DNA from: Leptodactylus fallax
Taxonomy: Eukaryota; Chordata; Amphibia; Anura; Leptodactylidae
Reading direction: 5' to 3'
Length of the DNA stretch: 64,000 bases
Assembly: GCA_947044405.1 (NCBI GenBank)
Contig: CAMRHE010000205.1
Span: 3,224,001 to 3,288,000 of the forward strand
Under the pieces are notes generated by a model. It made no database searches. It was not told the DNA's origin and worked only from the letters and a program-made list of their open reading frames with translations. The position numbers were made by a program, and so were the translations under genes. Of the stretch, positions 20,401 through 31,629 are shown one piece after another (within the stretch, counting starts at the first letter, position 1; the number at the start of each line of letters is the position of its first letter).

Positions 20401-21976
20401 TGGGAATGGACACAGAATCAGTCTGTATCCGTTCTCTGCAACAGTTCAATGTCCGTTGCTGTCATCCTATGATGGAAAACAGCAACGGACATTAACAACA
20501 GTAGAGTGAACGCCCCCTAACACTCCAAAAACGGGCTAACCGGGGACTAAAACTGACCTAGTTTCAGGCCGGGTTCTGTCAGCGCTGCAGACCAGATTTC
20601 TGTGCTGGTTCCAACTCATGTTAATGTCATCGTAACCAGCACCCGGCACCCAAGTCAATCCATCTCCTTGAATGTACTATGGTGGCTGGCTTTTAATATA
20701 ATTTGACTATTACAAAGATCTACTCTGCCAGCACCCATAGTAGAGTTAACAACACTGACTATGGAGAGGAGATGGATCAACTTGGGTGCTGGTTCTCATC
20801 GAGTAACCCAGAGTCAAAACCAGCCTGGAAACCCAATGTGCCACACTGATAGAACCAATCCCAGAAATAAGTAAAATTTAGTCCCCGGATAGCCCATTTG
20901 ATTTAACTTTTATAGGAATCCATGGAGACTGTGGGATATGGTTAGTCATAGTTGGGGTCATGAGGAATAACACTAAACAGATCATTCCGCAATAAAGTGC
21001 CCAGTAAGAGAAATGCCTACACTACCTTTGTACATTACAAATGGAGGGTGAAATGGAGGGACTGATGTGAGCCATGAAGATCTCTGTACATCGCTGTGGA
21101 ATATGTTGGTGCTATATAAATGAAGAACATAAATCATACAGCTCCAAATGTGTTTTCAGGATTAACATAATCTCGAAATGTGAAAAAAAAAAATTATCAG
21201 TATATTCTAGTACTTTTTGTGAAGGAGCTACAAAGATCAAAAAAACAGGTCCACGTTTTATAAGAACAGCACCACTCTTGTCCGTGGACTGCTTCTGGTA
21301 CTGCAGCTCAGGTTAGGAGACTTTAGCAGCTGGGTTGTCGGTATTGCAGCTCAGCCCCGTAAGCCTAAATAAGACGTAACTTAAAGACATGGTTGCCCTT
21401 GAAGTACATGGGGCTGAGTTGCAATACCAGAAACAGGACAGGTACAAAAGTGGCGCTGCTTCTCAAATAAAAGCGGACCATTTTTCTAATTCTGTATAGA
21501 CCCCTTAAATTATGATCACGGGCAGTATTGTACCAATGACTAATATTTCTGATACCCAAGGAACAGTCAATATTTTTGGCAGAATTTATTGACATTGGTA
21601 GAAGCTGTGAGCAGCTTTACATAGGAGTGCAGGTAAACATATTGCAATATCTTTGGCAACAACAAAACACTGCAGCATGATAACAAATCCAGCTCTGCTA
21701 CATCCGTATGCTGTAGCTATGTGAATAAATGCCAATAGGATGATAGAAATTCTATTACATCAGTAATGGTACATGCAATAATGAAACTGTATACTCAGTG
21801 ATGCATTGTATTGTCAAGTGGGATGTAAGTGATGCACAGTATTGATCCCCCTTCCCCCATTGCATTATATCAGCTCTTACCGTAGCGAGTCTCCACCATG
21901 GAATTATTATTATACCTTCAGATAGATGCCCTAAAGCTGCCAAGGCAACCAGAATGCAGAAAGCGAGCTTCGCCAT
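17307..21976 (-). CDS. gm2a: GM2 ganglioside activator, copy B (four exons)
   Basis: Spliced codons 32+52+61+56 give a 201-residue protein of the GM2 activator family, predicted to be secreted or lysosomal and to carry glycolipids for hydrolases. Residues 1-20 form a signal peptide. Cysteines at 42, 102, 109, 115, 128, 139, 141 and 186 have the human spacing. Family motifs are WENCDSGKLPG, SISPDPVSIPGDVTV, GEWLTVPC and YGLPCHCPF. The NTS sequon of copy A is NTD here, and a different sequon, NIS, lies near residue 159. The protein ends in five Ser and three Trp, unlike copy A and unlike the mammalian end. Introns are compact (1989, 589 and 1486 bp), phase 0, GT-AG; intron 3 holds a complete hAT-like element. 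A TATA box lies about 90 bp before the ATG. No inactivating change is seen. Which copy is the orthologue of mammalian GM2A cannot be told here. Confidence 0.92.
17941..18837. mobile_element. hAT-like non-autonomous element
   Basis: Terminal inverted repeats CAGTGATGGCGAACCT and AGGTTAGCCATCACTG match hAT ends. Flanks CTATATAG (17933-17940) and CTATACAG (18838-18845) form an 8-bp target duplication with one change, the hAT length. There is no transposase frame. The interior holds a C-to-T-rich unique half and a minisatellite. It lies in intron 3 of GM2A copy B. Confidence 0.9.
18285..18700. repeat. Minisatellite inside the hAT element
   Basis: About 12 imperfect units of 30-36 bp read GGGGGGTATAAAAGGGG then TCATATACTGTGTG, with indels. 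Being within the TIRs, the array would move with the element. Confidence 0.85.
18964..19146 (-). CDS. gm2a: GM2A copy B, exon 3
   Basis: The acceptor CTCTGTGTATCCAAG precedes ATCCAAATC and the donor is GCT/GTAAGT. It has 61 codons, the same length as in copy A, with six cysteines at identical positions (VPC, GSC, DVC, QQC, LPCHC). Confidence 0.94.
19736..19891 (-). CDS. gm2a: GM2A copy B, exon 2
   Basis: The acceptor TTTCCCACAG precedes GAAGTGAAC and the donor is CAG/GTAAGG. The 52 codons include EVNSITWENCD and DVPLSSPLQ; the last motif is almost identical to the mammalian sequence. Phase 0 at both ends, so it can be joined to either upstream first exon. Confidence 0.94.
20197..20517. mobile_element. 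Harbinger-like MITE with TAA target duplication
   Basis: Ends GGGGGCCGTTCACACTAC and GTAGAGTGAACGCCCCC are inverted and flanked by TAA on both sides, a 3-bp TWA duplication as made by PIF/Harbinger elements. Interior arms repeat AATGTCCGTTGCTGTC and TCCGTT. A second copy is at 55171-55690. It lies in intron 1 of GM2A copy B. Confidence 0.85.
21881..21976 (-). CDS. gm2a: GM2A copy B, exon 1 (signal peptide)
   Basis: The ATG at 21976 opens MAKLAFCILVALAALGHL, a clear signal peptide, then EGIIIIPWWRLAT, and stops at ACG before the donor GTAAGAGC. The 32 codons are phase 0. The first 20 residues are nearly the same as those of the exon at 24130-24195, but that exon lacks the IIIIPWWRLAT extension. 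Confidence 0.9.
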
Positions 21977-22063
21977 AGCCGCTATACACTAAGGTGTCAG
22001 ACCCAGTAAGAAGAGAAATGCAGCTTACAACCTGCTCCGCAGTCTGATCCTACATCTGCTCCT

Positions 22064-22071
22064 CCTTATAA
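22064..22071 (-). promoter_or_regulatory. TATA box, GM2A copy B
   Basis: CTTATAAG on the minus strand followed by GAGGAGCAGATGTAGGA. The same box-plus-downstream block precedes the exon at 24130-24195. It is about 90 bp before the start codon, so the 5' UTR would be about 60 nt. Confidence 0.6.
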
Positions 22072-22300
22072 GACTCTATGCCAAATATATGTACAGTGTA
22101 TCTAACACTGCAGCACCTTCTCTATAGATACAAGGCATTAAAGGCAGATGTTAAATCAATAAGATGAAAAGAAATGACCGTCATATTGTACAGTCATATG
22201 GTGTCAGCATCTCGTCCTCCTAGTATAGACTAGCCAGAAATGTCACATTTCCAAGATGTTGGTAACTGAACAATGCATTGGGATGTAACTAGAAGAGCAG

Positions 22301-22315
22301 GCTGCCCTCTAGTGG
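22301..22315 (-). promoter_or_regulatory. CTCF-like motif upstream of GM2A copy B
   Basis: GCTGCCCTCTAGTGG; its complement CCACTAGAGGGCAGC fits the vertebrate CTCF core. About 330 bp upstream of the copy B start codon. Confidence 0.5.
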
Positions 22316-22349
22316 TTGTATGTTCAATGGTCAGGTGTTTCAAACTAGG

Positions 22350-24069
22350 ACCATATATTGCTATTGTGTTTGTAAATACCTCTTGTATATTCCTCAGGAA
22401 ATAACAATCCTACAGCATCTTTTCTTTAGCATTTTGCCGTGCTCTATTAATCTTTTTGCAAATTAATAAACTGACAAATGGGTATTGCCTTTCCTCCTGT
22501 CAGCAGTGACTAGACCATGTCAAGACAAGTCCCTGTCATAAGGGGGGAATACACCTTCAGCAGAGCTGCAGCTAGGTTTTCCTTCACCCAGAGCAAAGGC
22601 TCAGGTCACTTCCCTTACTTCCCAACTAAATGCATGAAAGCATAGGTGCAACATGAAACTCCTGGGCTCCAGCACAGAATCTGCAATGGGGCCCCTATCT
22701 ACTATTTGCCATTTAGAATGGTGGTATATTTTCTGTGTAAGAACCTTTGGGGCCCCTCAGGCTCAAGGGCCCCTTAGTGACTGTTTCCTATGCACACCCT
22801 ATAGTTACACCTCTGCATGAAATTGACTTGGTGCCACCAGCCTCCAATCCCCACCCTTCCCTCTTAACCAGCACCTAACGCACATGTCCCTGTTGCTCCC
22901 CTGCCCCAGCTATGCACCTGTTCCCAGAGGACAGAAATTCACTATTTCTGATCTGCAACAGAAAATAACGCACCAACTTGCACACTTCTGTTGTGTATTT
23001 TGCTGTGGGTTTGCATCAGATTCCTAAACCTACAATGAGCAGAGGTTTAAAGGGGTTTTCCAGAATTTAAATATTGATGACCTATCCTTACACCCCAGAC
23101 GATCAGCTGTTTTTAGGGTCACAGTGCTCAGGTAAGTAAGAGAACTATTAGGAAGATTTTCTAACACTATCCAAGTTTCAGGCTATGCAAAAGTGTCAAA
23201 AATGTCCATCTTTAGAACGCTTTGGTTTAAGTGTATCTATTCCCATGTCTGTCCATTCTAACAGATCCGTAAAACGAGTCCCAAGCGGATGCAGAAATGG
23301 CAGTGAAAAAACGGACCATTGCATCCATTTTTCACAGTCATGTGAATATAACCTTAGACTAGACAAATTTACGAGAGTGCCTGATCTTGGGGTTTGATAA
23401 ATCTGTCACACTTTTAGACTGTCTAGTCTAACCTTACACCTCCCATTCACTAAGTTTCGAATAATAAATTCCCCCAAATTTTGGTGCATTTTTTTGGCAC
23501 ACATTGTTATATACTGCATTAAGCCCATCCCTTTTTGACAAGCCTTTTCCCATGAAGTCCCCTGCTTGTCAGTTAAGCTTAGAAAATAAGGTGTAAGGCT
23601 AGGTTGGAGTCGACTCCGTCACACTTTCCATCTAAAATCATGCGGAGAGAAAAGTCCTGCACAGACCCTCCGCTGGTTTCAGTACAAAAACTGGCAGAAA
23701 CCCGACAGGCTCTCTGTCTTTTGGTTCCCCATGCGGATCTGATCGACGGAGAGATAAGCAGTAGTTTGATCCTAGTGTAAAGCATATATGCCGGTTTTTA
23801 GTGCATTTTCATGAAATTATCTGTCCCGTATATCAACCGTCTCAGCTCCTCCTGCCCTATAGCATGGTGTCTGTAGACTGGATTGCATGTGACAAGTTTA
23901 CAAGTAACTGGTTACAAGATACTCACTGAAGTAAGTGGGTTTATGTGTAATAAACAGATATATCTGCCCTTTCAGAGTACGAGCCTTTGTATGAAATAGC
24001 CCTTATGATTTATATATTAGGGCTCTCAAAGAGGACCGACCCCTCTATTACCATCACATTCTCTAAAAA
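22350..24069. other. Between the two duplicate first exons, no exon seen
   Basis: Unique sequence and weak repeats. 23585-23790 is a diverged member of the GGTTCACAC MITE group (GCGGAGAGAAAAGTCCTGC). 23050-23110 is a fragment of the GGGGTTTTCCAG repeat. No GM2A exon 2-4 homology was found. Confidence 0.55.
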
Positions 24070-24129
24070 GTGAGTACAGTATTGATCCCCCTCCCCATGA
24101 TAGCCACATTATAGTATGTCGGCTCTTAC

Positions 24130-24195
24130 CAATGCTTCAGTAAATTGTCCAACCGCTGCAAGAGCAACCAGAAGGCAGAATGCTAGGTTCGCCAT
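24130..24195 (-). CDS. Extra GM2A-type first exon (alternative or orphan)
   Basis: The ATG at 24195, in GCCGCCATGGCG (a near-ideal Kozak context), opens MANLAFCLLVALAAVGQF then TEAL, a signal peptide, and ends at TTG before the donor GTAAGAGC. It is a duplicate of copy B exon 1 with the same promoter block and the same start of intron 1 (GGGGGATCAATACTGT). No exon 2-4 lies between it and copy B exon 1. Phase 0 would allow splicing to copy B exon 2 at 19891, giving a shorter N-terminus. It is either an alternative promoter or a relic of a third paralogue. Confidence 0.75.
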
Positions 24196-24274
24196 GGCGG
24201 CTACAACAAAGTGGCAAATAGTCACAGTCAACAGTGAGAATGTAACTTTGATAGTTTGTCCTACATCTACTTCT

Positions 24275-24283
24275 CCTTATATA
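24275..24283 (-). promoter_or_regulatory. TATA box of the extra first exon
   Basis: TATATAAGG on the minus strand followed by AGAAGTAGATGTAGGA, homologous to the block at copy B. It lies 80 bp before the ATG. Confidence 0.6.
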
Positions 24284-24505
24284 TGTATTCTTAGACAAAT
24301 ACCTAATAACAGCAAATAACGCAGCTGCTTATCTCTAGATAAATCCAATAAAAGCAGATATTAAATCAACAAGATACAGAGGTTACTATCACAATGTATA
24401 CTAATATTATTTTCAGCCCTCCCTATGACGACTATCCACTATCCAGTCATACATATACATAGTGGCTTCCAATGTGAGGTATAAGAAATGCATCTAAAAC
24501 AGAAG

Positions 24506-24520
24506 GCTGCCCTCTAGTGT
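24506..24520 (-). promoter_or_regulatory. CTCF-like motif upstream of the extra first exon
   Basis: GCTGCCCTCTAGTGT, the duplicate of the copy B motif. About 315 bp upstream of the ATG at 24195. Confidence 0.45.
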
Positions 24521-24639
24521 TTGACAGTATAAATATCCATATTCTGAAACCTCGTATCAAGCTTTGTGTGTTTCTTTTTTAGGTTTTTTTGGTGCCCCCT
24601 TCAAAGTCATCTACAGGCTGCAAATAGGAAAAGGGGACC

Positions 24640-25085
24640 TTAAAGAGGACCTTTCACCGCCTCTACCAAGTCAAGTTCTTTACATCATTTAATAGCTGCT
24701 GTTCCACTGATCCTGGCACAGTTGGATTTTTTTTCTGTAGCCCCCACTGTTCCTGAGCAATATGTGCTGTTAGTTTTGGTGCCTCTTATCCTATTTAGTC
24801 TTTGTACTGTCAGGAGGGCGGTGTCAGGCAGGAGCAGACAAGGGGTGTGATTCTGAGATCTGACACTGCCTGACTCCGATAGGAGCACTGAATCACGCAC
24901 CCCCCGTCTGCTCCTGCCTGACACTGCCCTTCTGACAATGCAGAGACTAAACTAAATGCACTTATTGCTCAGGGACACTGGGGGCTAAAAATAAAATACC
25001 AACTGTGGCCAGAATCAGTGGAGTGATGCCTAGTAACAGATGCTAAGAACTGGAAATGGTGGAGGTGGTGAAAGGTCCTCTTTAA
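24640..25085. mobile_element. TTAA-flanked MITE (AGAGGACCTTTCA family)
   Basis: Ends AGAGGACCTTTCACCGCC and GGTGGTGAAAGGTCCTCT lie between TTAA at 24640-24643 and 25082-25085. The interior has inverted segments around CTGCTCCTGCCTGACACTG, twice in opposite orientation. Confidence 0.85.
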
Positions 25086-25089
25086 ACAG

Positions 25090-28000
25090 AATCTGGAGTG
25101 TTGGATGCTGGGCTTCAGAAGTCCCGCAATTGAAAGTTCAGAGGTTGGTATGTGTGCCTGATAAAGCACTAGCCGCACTGTAAAATTCTGTGCTTTTTTC
25201 TGCTGCCTTTCCACAAAGGGCACCATTCAACCTAGGGTCAGCCCTGTTCACATGTGCCAAACCATAACAGTGCTAGCCACATGTCCCCATAGTGCCAGCC
25301 ACATAAGCCCATATATAGTGGAGTCATATGGCCCCCTGTGCAATCCAGATAAATACTAAATTGGCAACCACCCAAGCACATTATATGTCTCAGCCATATT
25401 TCCTTCCCTTTATAGAGTCCAACCCCTAGCACCTTCTGTTATTACCAGGTCAAGCAGTCAGCAAGTCCTTATATCAAAATCAAAGGGTAGTCCATATAAT
25501 GCATGGACAGACTGGGTCCTTGAAGAGACATTCTTTGCAGTAGTTCTTTGCTCTGCTTAATTGAGGGAGATCTTGAGTGGGCAAGGGTGGGACAGATTTT
25601 TTGAGAGTTGTCTGATTTAATTGTCCTTTACTGCACCTTCCTCCTGCCCCCTAGCATTCTTATTTAATTCATAAATAATGCACCCACCTGAATGGTGCCC
25701 TAGGCAGATGCCTACTTTGCCTATCCCTTATCCATAGGTGTTCTCTATAGAAAACTGTGTCCAGAATTGTCACTTGCTTACAGCGCTGTTGCAATGAACC
25801 TAATGTATTGGGATTTGACAAATAGCAGAGGGAAATCATTCAGTCTATAGGTGAATGATCACAGTAAGATGCTACAGTGCAGTGGAGTTCCCCTTTTATT
25901 TGTCTGAGAGAAGAACTGCTGGAGTTACTTAATTTACTACTCCACATCTTTATAAAACAGTAATAAATTAGACATTTTCGCTCCTAAAATTATGTGAAAT
26001 TCCCCAGACGCCAGAGCAGACAGGACAAAGTGTATATTATTAGAACAATTGTAACACTATAATGAAATGTACGCTCACAGACTAAATCTTTATTGTCTCT
26101 GGAGTGATGGTTGACAGTCAGCAGGAGTGATATTAGTAGATAAGGCTCCATCCCAAAATCTTGGCTCTAGATTTCTTATTGTAGCAGTGGAACATAGGGT
26201 TAAGAACAAACCAGTTTGCACTTGTGTGATGACTTCTGTGAGTTTGCACTTTCGGACATGTTTACATGCTATTATTCTGCGTACACTATTGTAACCTTAA
26301 CTGGACCAAATCATGTAGGCTGAAGATGAGCAGATGCTACAAGCCTTGGTTATTACAGGGGACTGAGTCTGTTCCCTCTCTCTTCAGGAGGTGAGAGTGG
26401 TAATAGGAGTAACTTGGTCAGACTGACCCTAGCTTGTCAGTACAAGTCAAAGACAGCATCAATATTGTAGGGGGAGATGGGCCATTGCCCTGCACATTTT
26501 TTGGGACAAGTGTGTGGCAGAGATTGTGAGGGCAAGTTTTGATGGATTTCATAGCTGAAATCCAGCCTATGAGCCACAGGTCTGGTTGGATATCCTTTGT
26601 GGAACTTGCCCTCGCAGCCTGGCCATTGCAGGTATTTTTGTGGAAGACTAAGAGCACATTTTTTGAAAAGACTGCATTGACCCCAGGAAGTACCATCACC
26701 AACCCTCATCTCCAGCCCAGTGGTTACCAAAATTGCCCCTTCATCTTATGGCTGAATATTGCTCAGTTGTTCATATGCCTTACTTCAAGTAAACTGTGGG
26801 TTGTTGCACCCTTCATCACTGTCTCCTGTGTCCTCACTGTGCCCTACATTTTCATCAAGGGCACTTGAACCACCATCAGGCTCAGGGAGTGTCTCGGAGT
26901 AAACTACTACTGCCAACATCCACAGTTTAGGCCCCCCTCATCATTCATTGCACCAGTACCTGTGGAGTGCCAGAGGGCTAGTAGAGCCGATTACGGCCAC
27001 CGTGAGCCCTCCATGCCTTTCTCCACTGGGATTCTGCAATATGAAAACTAGACTATGACAATTTAGCAGAAATATTGGATTGTATGATAAAATATTATGG
27101 ACAATAGGATGTGTGTAAGGGTTGTCCGGGCAGGAGAACTCCAGAAGAAAAGCTGATCATGGGTATGATCTCACTGATAGGTACCCATTTTATATAACTG
27201 AGGAGTGAGTAGTTGTTTTCAGTGGTTCTGAAAGGTAATACATAGTGCATATTGATATACATATTGCATAGCGCCTATTGAAATCAATGAGCACCAACTG
27301 ATGGAGGCCATGAGTCTTACTTCATGTCTTTTGGTAGCCCAAGCTGACATAACAAAAGTGTCCTTTCATATGAAATGTTAGCCACAGTTACCCAGCACTA
27401 ACATCTTGCTGCCAACTATTTCTGAAGCTAGACCCTCGAAGACTACTTGATCACCAGGCCAGTTATTTTTGGAACAGGGGTTGTCCTTATGAGGCAATCA
27501 TTTAAAGCCCACCGTTATTTCCTATACATTACATCCTCAAGGCCTCCCTTGCCAGATGGTACATGTAAAATATTTCTTGTTCCTGAATATTTCCTCCTTG
27601 CCTTATTTTTTTTATCCTGAGGCAACACCCAGCACCAACACAAATCAGCTGATATTGGAGACTGTGGTGCCAGCGTAGTGTACAAAGCAGACAACTCCTT
27701 CCACTGTGTTGTGACCATGTCAGGATAATGGAGCTCAGCTCCCATTCACGTAAACCAGAAATGGACGCTATACAATGGAAGGAACTGTGGGCTTCCAACT
27801 CTGTATACTGTACTGTCACCAGCATCATGCATCCCAATATTGGGTGATCAATGGTAGTGCCTGATATTGGGCCCCCTTCAATCTCATAGTGATGTACTAT
27901 CCTAATATTTTTGCCTTGTTGTTGTTTTTATATACAATACAACAAAAGTTAAGTGGTTGTGTAGTTTTGTCAGTGATAGTTGTGTTCTTTTGGCTTTCTC

Positions 28001-28950
28001 AATATCACATCTGTCTTCACATTCACCATAACATGCATGGTGGAGTCAAACATCGGATGTTTTGTTAGGTCTTTTGAAAGTCGCATAGAGAAGGATTTTG
28101 TTTTAATACATATAGAGCAGCTTGATGCTACATATTTATATTGGCTTTGTCTTATCAATGGGCACAATGCCAAGGGGAACCAGGCTCAGTCACAGGATTC
28201 AGGATGGTCAAATGAAGGGCGTGAGCTCCTGTCTGACCCTAGTACAAATTCACAGCCTCTTATGTATCTGTCCAAATCTCAGGTTTGGTGTTATGATGCA
28301 TTCAACAGCATCTTCCTAAAAGAAGTTTTCATGCTATATTATCATTTTATGACTTTTTCCTCAGCGCTTATAGAAAACAGGAAAGTGAGGCTTATGATGG
28401 CCATACACTTAAGACAACATTGTCACCCAGTGCCTCCATACACATACAGGATCAGCCCCTGAATTATGACACCTCTGACAACATTGTATCTCAAGAACAA
28501 AAGACAGGTATTTGATGTCCAGCTGACATCAGGGAAGAGGTAGGAGGCCCCCATAGACATTATATGGTTGACTGTGTGGCCAGTTTTAGGTAGCAGTCAC
28601 ACCCGGTCCATGTTACTTGTGGGGGATCACAACCCCGACTTTCGCATTGGAAGACACTAATATTATAAATAGCATATCGTTCTGTTATAAGTCTTGCATT
28701 AGGGGACAAGGTAGTAGTGAAGGTGTTTGACCAATCCCTTATTGAAGAGAGTCTGTCTCCAGAACCTGGGATATCAACCCAGCCCAAACTAGCAGTCTGA
28801 GGGAAGGACAAAACAAGATCCCAGAGCAGTGGGACCGGTGCGCGGTGGGAGACACCAGAGCACCAAGGACAGGTGAGTATGGGTTGTTGTTGTTTTTTTC
28901 ACCTTCCCTGGCCTCCCTGCAAAAAAAAAAGTTATCCTGGACAATCCCTT
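25090..28950. other. Intergenic, no recognised gene
   Basis: Overlapping short frames at 26400-26870 on both strands have no recognisable domain, splice signals or codon pattern. Their composition (GC near average, mixed frames) could fit a decayed repeat. The rest is unique A+T-rich DNA with fragments of common interspersed repeats (28960-29000, AAAGTTTTTTCCGGCCCC). Confidence 0.5.
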
Positions 28951-29039
28951 TAAAAGTTTTTTCCGGCCCCAGATGGATTTTTCATACTGATGGGTTATCC
29001 ACAGGATCCCAAGCAAAAGGCAGGACTCTTACGTCATGC

Positions 29040-29830
29040 TGAGTGTACACTTACCACTCAGTGCTGTAATAGCATGGTGCTGTAGTACTGTGGGCACAGG
29101 GGCTGTGTCTGTGGCATAATTTACAGGTCTCAGCTGTATTACACAATAGCGATCATGGCATCCAGGTGGTTCGGGGGCAAGATTGGCATCCCTCAGATCC
29201 CCCAAGGCAGCCAGGAGGTTAAAAATAAAGAAAAAAATAAACAAATAATAAAAAGTTCTAAAAAAAAACCCACCCTTTAACTTAGAAAACACATAATGTG
29301 AGCAAAATAAAATAAACAAACATGTATCTCCAAATGTGTCCCCACTGTCCTATAATAGCATTATTTACGCAGTAAAAAAATGAGTAAAATAATGTATTTT
29401 GGTCACTTTGCTTTCCCCATAAAATAGCATTAAAAAGTGATTAAAAAGTCATACATATCAAACATTGGTACCAATAGAAAGTACAACTTGCCCTGCAAAT
29501 AAAGAGCCCTGACATATCTCTATTAACAAAACAGCAATAAAGTTAGAGGTATCAGAATACGCTGACCCCAGGAAAATTGTTAATTTCCGGAAAAATTATG
29601 TTTTATTAGTAAATGCGGTAAAACATAATAAAAGCAATATAAATCTGGTATCGCCGTAATTGTAATGACCCACCTGTCATTTATAATGCAGAGTGAATGC
29701 CGTAGGAACAAAATGCAAAAAATAATGATAAAATTGGGTTTCTTTTCACATAGACCCCCAAAACGGTAATAAAAGCTAATCAAAATATCATATGTACCCC
29801 ATAATGGTGCGCTTTAGGGTCATTTCTTTT
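29040..29830. repeat. Old interspersed repeat, A-rich
   Basis: Long stretch with AAAAAGTGATTAAAAAGTC, GTACCAATAGAAAGTACAAC, ATAAAGTTAGAGGTATCAGA and CCCATAATGGTGC. From general familiarity these word combinations recur in frog genomes; the class could not be assigned from sequence alone. Confidence 0.4.
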
Positions 29831-29929
29831 CCTGCCAGGACTTTGCACTGCACTCCACTTCGCTCCAGAGAACTGCCCCTACCTGCAGACAATATGTGAC
29901 TAAGTGCTAGATGTCACTCAAGCAATGGG

Positions 29930-30166
29930 GGTTGGAGCTGAGCGGCATTTATGGGTGACTTTCTAGTCACAGGTTGAAGCCCCAGCAGGAGAAGAAACGC
30001 CCTAAAGCCCTTTTGATCTAATTTTAATAAGAATAAAACACTAATTTTCATGAAAATGCAATGCAGAATAAGAAAGACATCTTTACATTTTTGGAAAGTG
30101 TAGAAGCTGCTACAAGGAACTGTCATTAGATTGATACAGATTTTACTGCTGACAGACTCCCTTTAA
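29930..30166. mobile_element. TTAA-type element, CTGTCATTAGATTGATACAG family
   Basis: It ends TACTGCTGACAGACTCCC then TTTAA at 30162-30166. It shares CATGAAAAT, AAGAAAGACATCTTT and GAACTGTCATTA with the arms of the element at 15125-15826. The left end is not clear. Confidence 0.6.
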
Positions 30167-30689
30167 TTCCCCCACATTGTCAGAGTCCTGCTGAAAAACT
30201 GAAATCTACAACAACATTTACTGTGAATTTGAGAAGAAATCCTAAATTAAAAATGTTGGAAATAATGTTCAATAAATATACCCTACCTTTTTTGTATACA
30301 GTTCTTAAAAGGAATATGTCAGGTGTTTTTCCACCATAAACTAGCCCCACCATGTACAGAATGAAGTTATTCCCTGGCCATTGCTGCCTCTCTGTAATCT
30401 TTCTGTTGCAGCAAAGTGATGTTATAAATGTATGAAAGCATAAAAAGTCATAGACAAATTCATCTAAGTGGCCACAATGGGAGGGGAGCAGCTTCAGCTG
30501 AGTCACGCTGTCTCTTTGCTAATCATTGGGCATGATTGACATCTCCCTCACAGTCCCCTCATGTCCTGACCTCACGAGGGAGATGAAAGTCATGCCCAGG
30601 ATTTGTAATAAGCAGGCTGCTCCCCACCCACCATGACTACTTAGGTTAATTTGCATGTGATTTTTTTTTTTTTATGCGAGTTGCATCAC

Positions 30690-31255
30690 TTCTCTGGAAT
30701 GCTCTACCCCGAACAATCAGATTAACTCCCAATTTCTACAGCTTCAAGCGCAAACTAAAGACGCATCTTTTCAGACAGGACTATCAAAATTCCTAATGTA
30801 AACCCTTCCATAGTTAGAATCCGTAAAACAAACCTTCCTCCCCCATTACCTCACAGGATATGATGCCATATCGGACTAACTTTATATGTCCAGGCACCAC
30901 ATGCACAGTAAAGGACACGACTGCTGACGGCTCATACAGCTTTATTATGTGTAATGAAAGTAACCTCTATCACAAAAATGCCTGGACCACTGTATAAGCA
31001 ATGCTACCTCCTATGTCACCCTCTGCTAACTCCGATGCCACCTCCACTACCTCCGATGTCACCCCTGCTACCTCTTGTGTCACCCCCTCTACCTCATAGA
31101 TTGTCAGCTATTGCGAGCAGGGACCTCAGTCCCATTGTGTGAATTGACCATTACTCTGTAATGTATCTTTTTGGCTGTACTTGAACCCTACAAATTGTAC
31201 AGTGCTGCGGAATATGTTGGCGCTATAAAAATAAAATGTATTATTGTTATTATCA
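30690..31255 (+). mobile_element. 3' end of an L2/CR1-type LINE
   Basis: The + frame from about 30690 reads LWNALPRTIRLTPNFYSFKR then KLKTHLFRQDYQNS and a stop, the usual C-terminal end of L2-type reverse transcriptases. After this comes a 3' UTR with GCGAGCAGGGACCTC and the terminal GTGCTGCGGAATATGTTGG-CGCTATAAAAATAAAA tail ending in ATTATTGTTATTATCATTAT. Only the 3' part is present. An imperfect TCACC-CCTCTAC-TACCTC repeat lies in the UTR. Confidence 0.75.
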
Positions 31256-31299
31256 TTATGCTCAGGTATTTTAAGGATAGGCCATAAACCTGGACAACC

Positions 31300-31625
31300 G
31301 CTATAAAGGGGTTTTCTAGCCCCAAATGGAGTTTCATACTGATTGCCTGTCCACAGGTTAGGTTATCAGAATGTGATTTATGGGAGACCTCTTCTGGCAG
31401 CCCCTGGTTGCGCTACATCAGTGGACGGGGAGCGTGTGCAGTCTTCCTCTTATATAGTGGAAGGGGTTTCGGCTGCGCCATTCTTATTAAATGAAAAGAA
31501 GCAGACTGCACACACTCTCCGTCCACTGCAGCAGCTTCCACCACCTACATGAAACAGCTGATCTGTGTGGGGCCTGGGTGTCAGACCCTCCAGATCACAT
31601 ACTGATGACCTATGCTGTGGAATAA
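31300..31625. repeat. Palindromic interspersed repeat
   Basis: Starts AAAGGGGTTTTCTAGCCCC; inverted inner parts include GAGCGTGTGCAGTC and GACTGCACACACTCTC. Same architecture as 46070-46430. Confidence 0.55.
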
Positions 31626-31629
31626 ATAG

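Larger units (their letters stand above)
21830..22345. repeat. Segmental duplicate, proximal half (pairs with 24070-24545)
   Basis: Shared in order with 24070-24545: ACAGTATTGATCCCCC, the donor, signal-peptide codons, the TATA block, GCAGATGTTAAATCAA (GCAGATATTAAATCAA in the other), and AGGCTGCCCTCTAGTG. The duplication therefore spans promoter, exon 1 and the start of intron 1. Confidence 0.8.

Noticed and set aside
26418..26868. Overlapping 94-109-codon frames on both strands
   Set aside because: No start context, splice sites or recognisable domain; could be a decayed repeat or chance.
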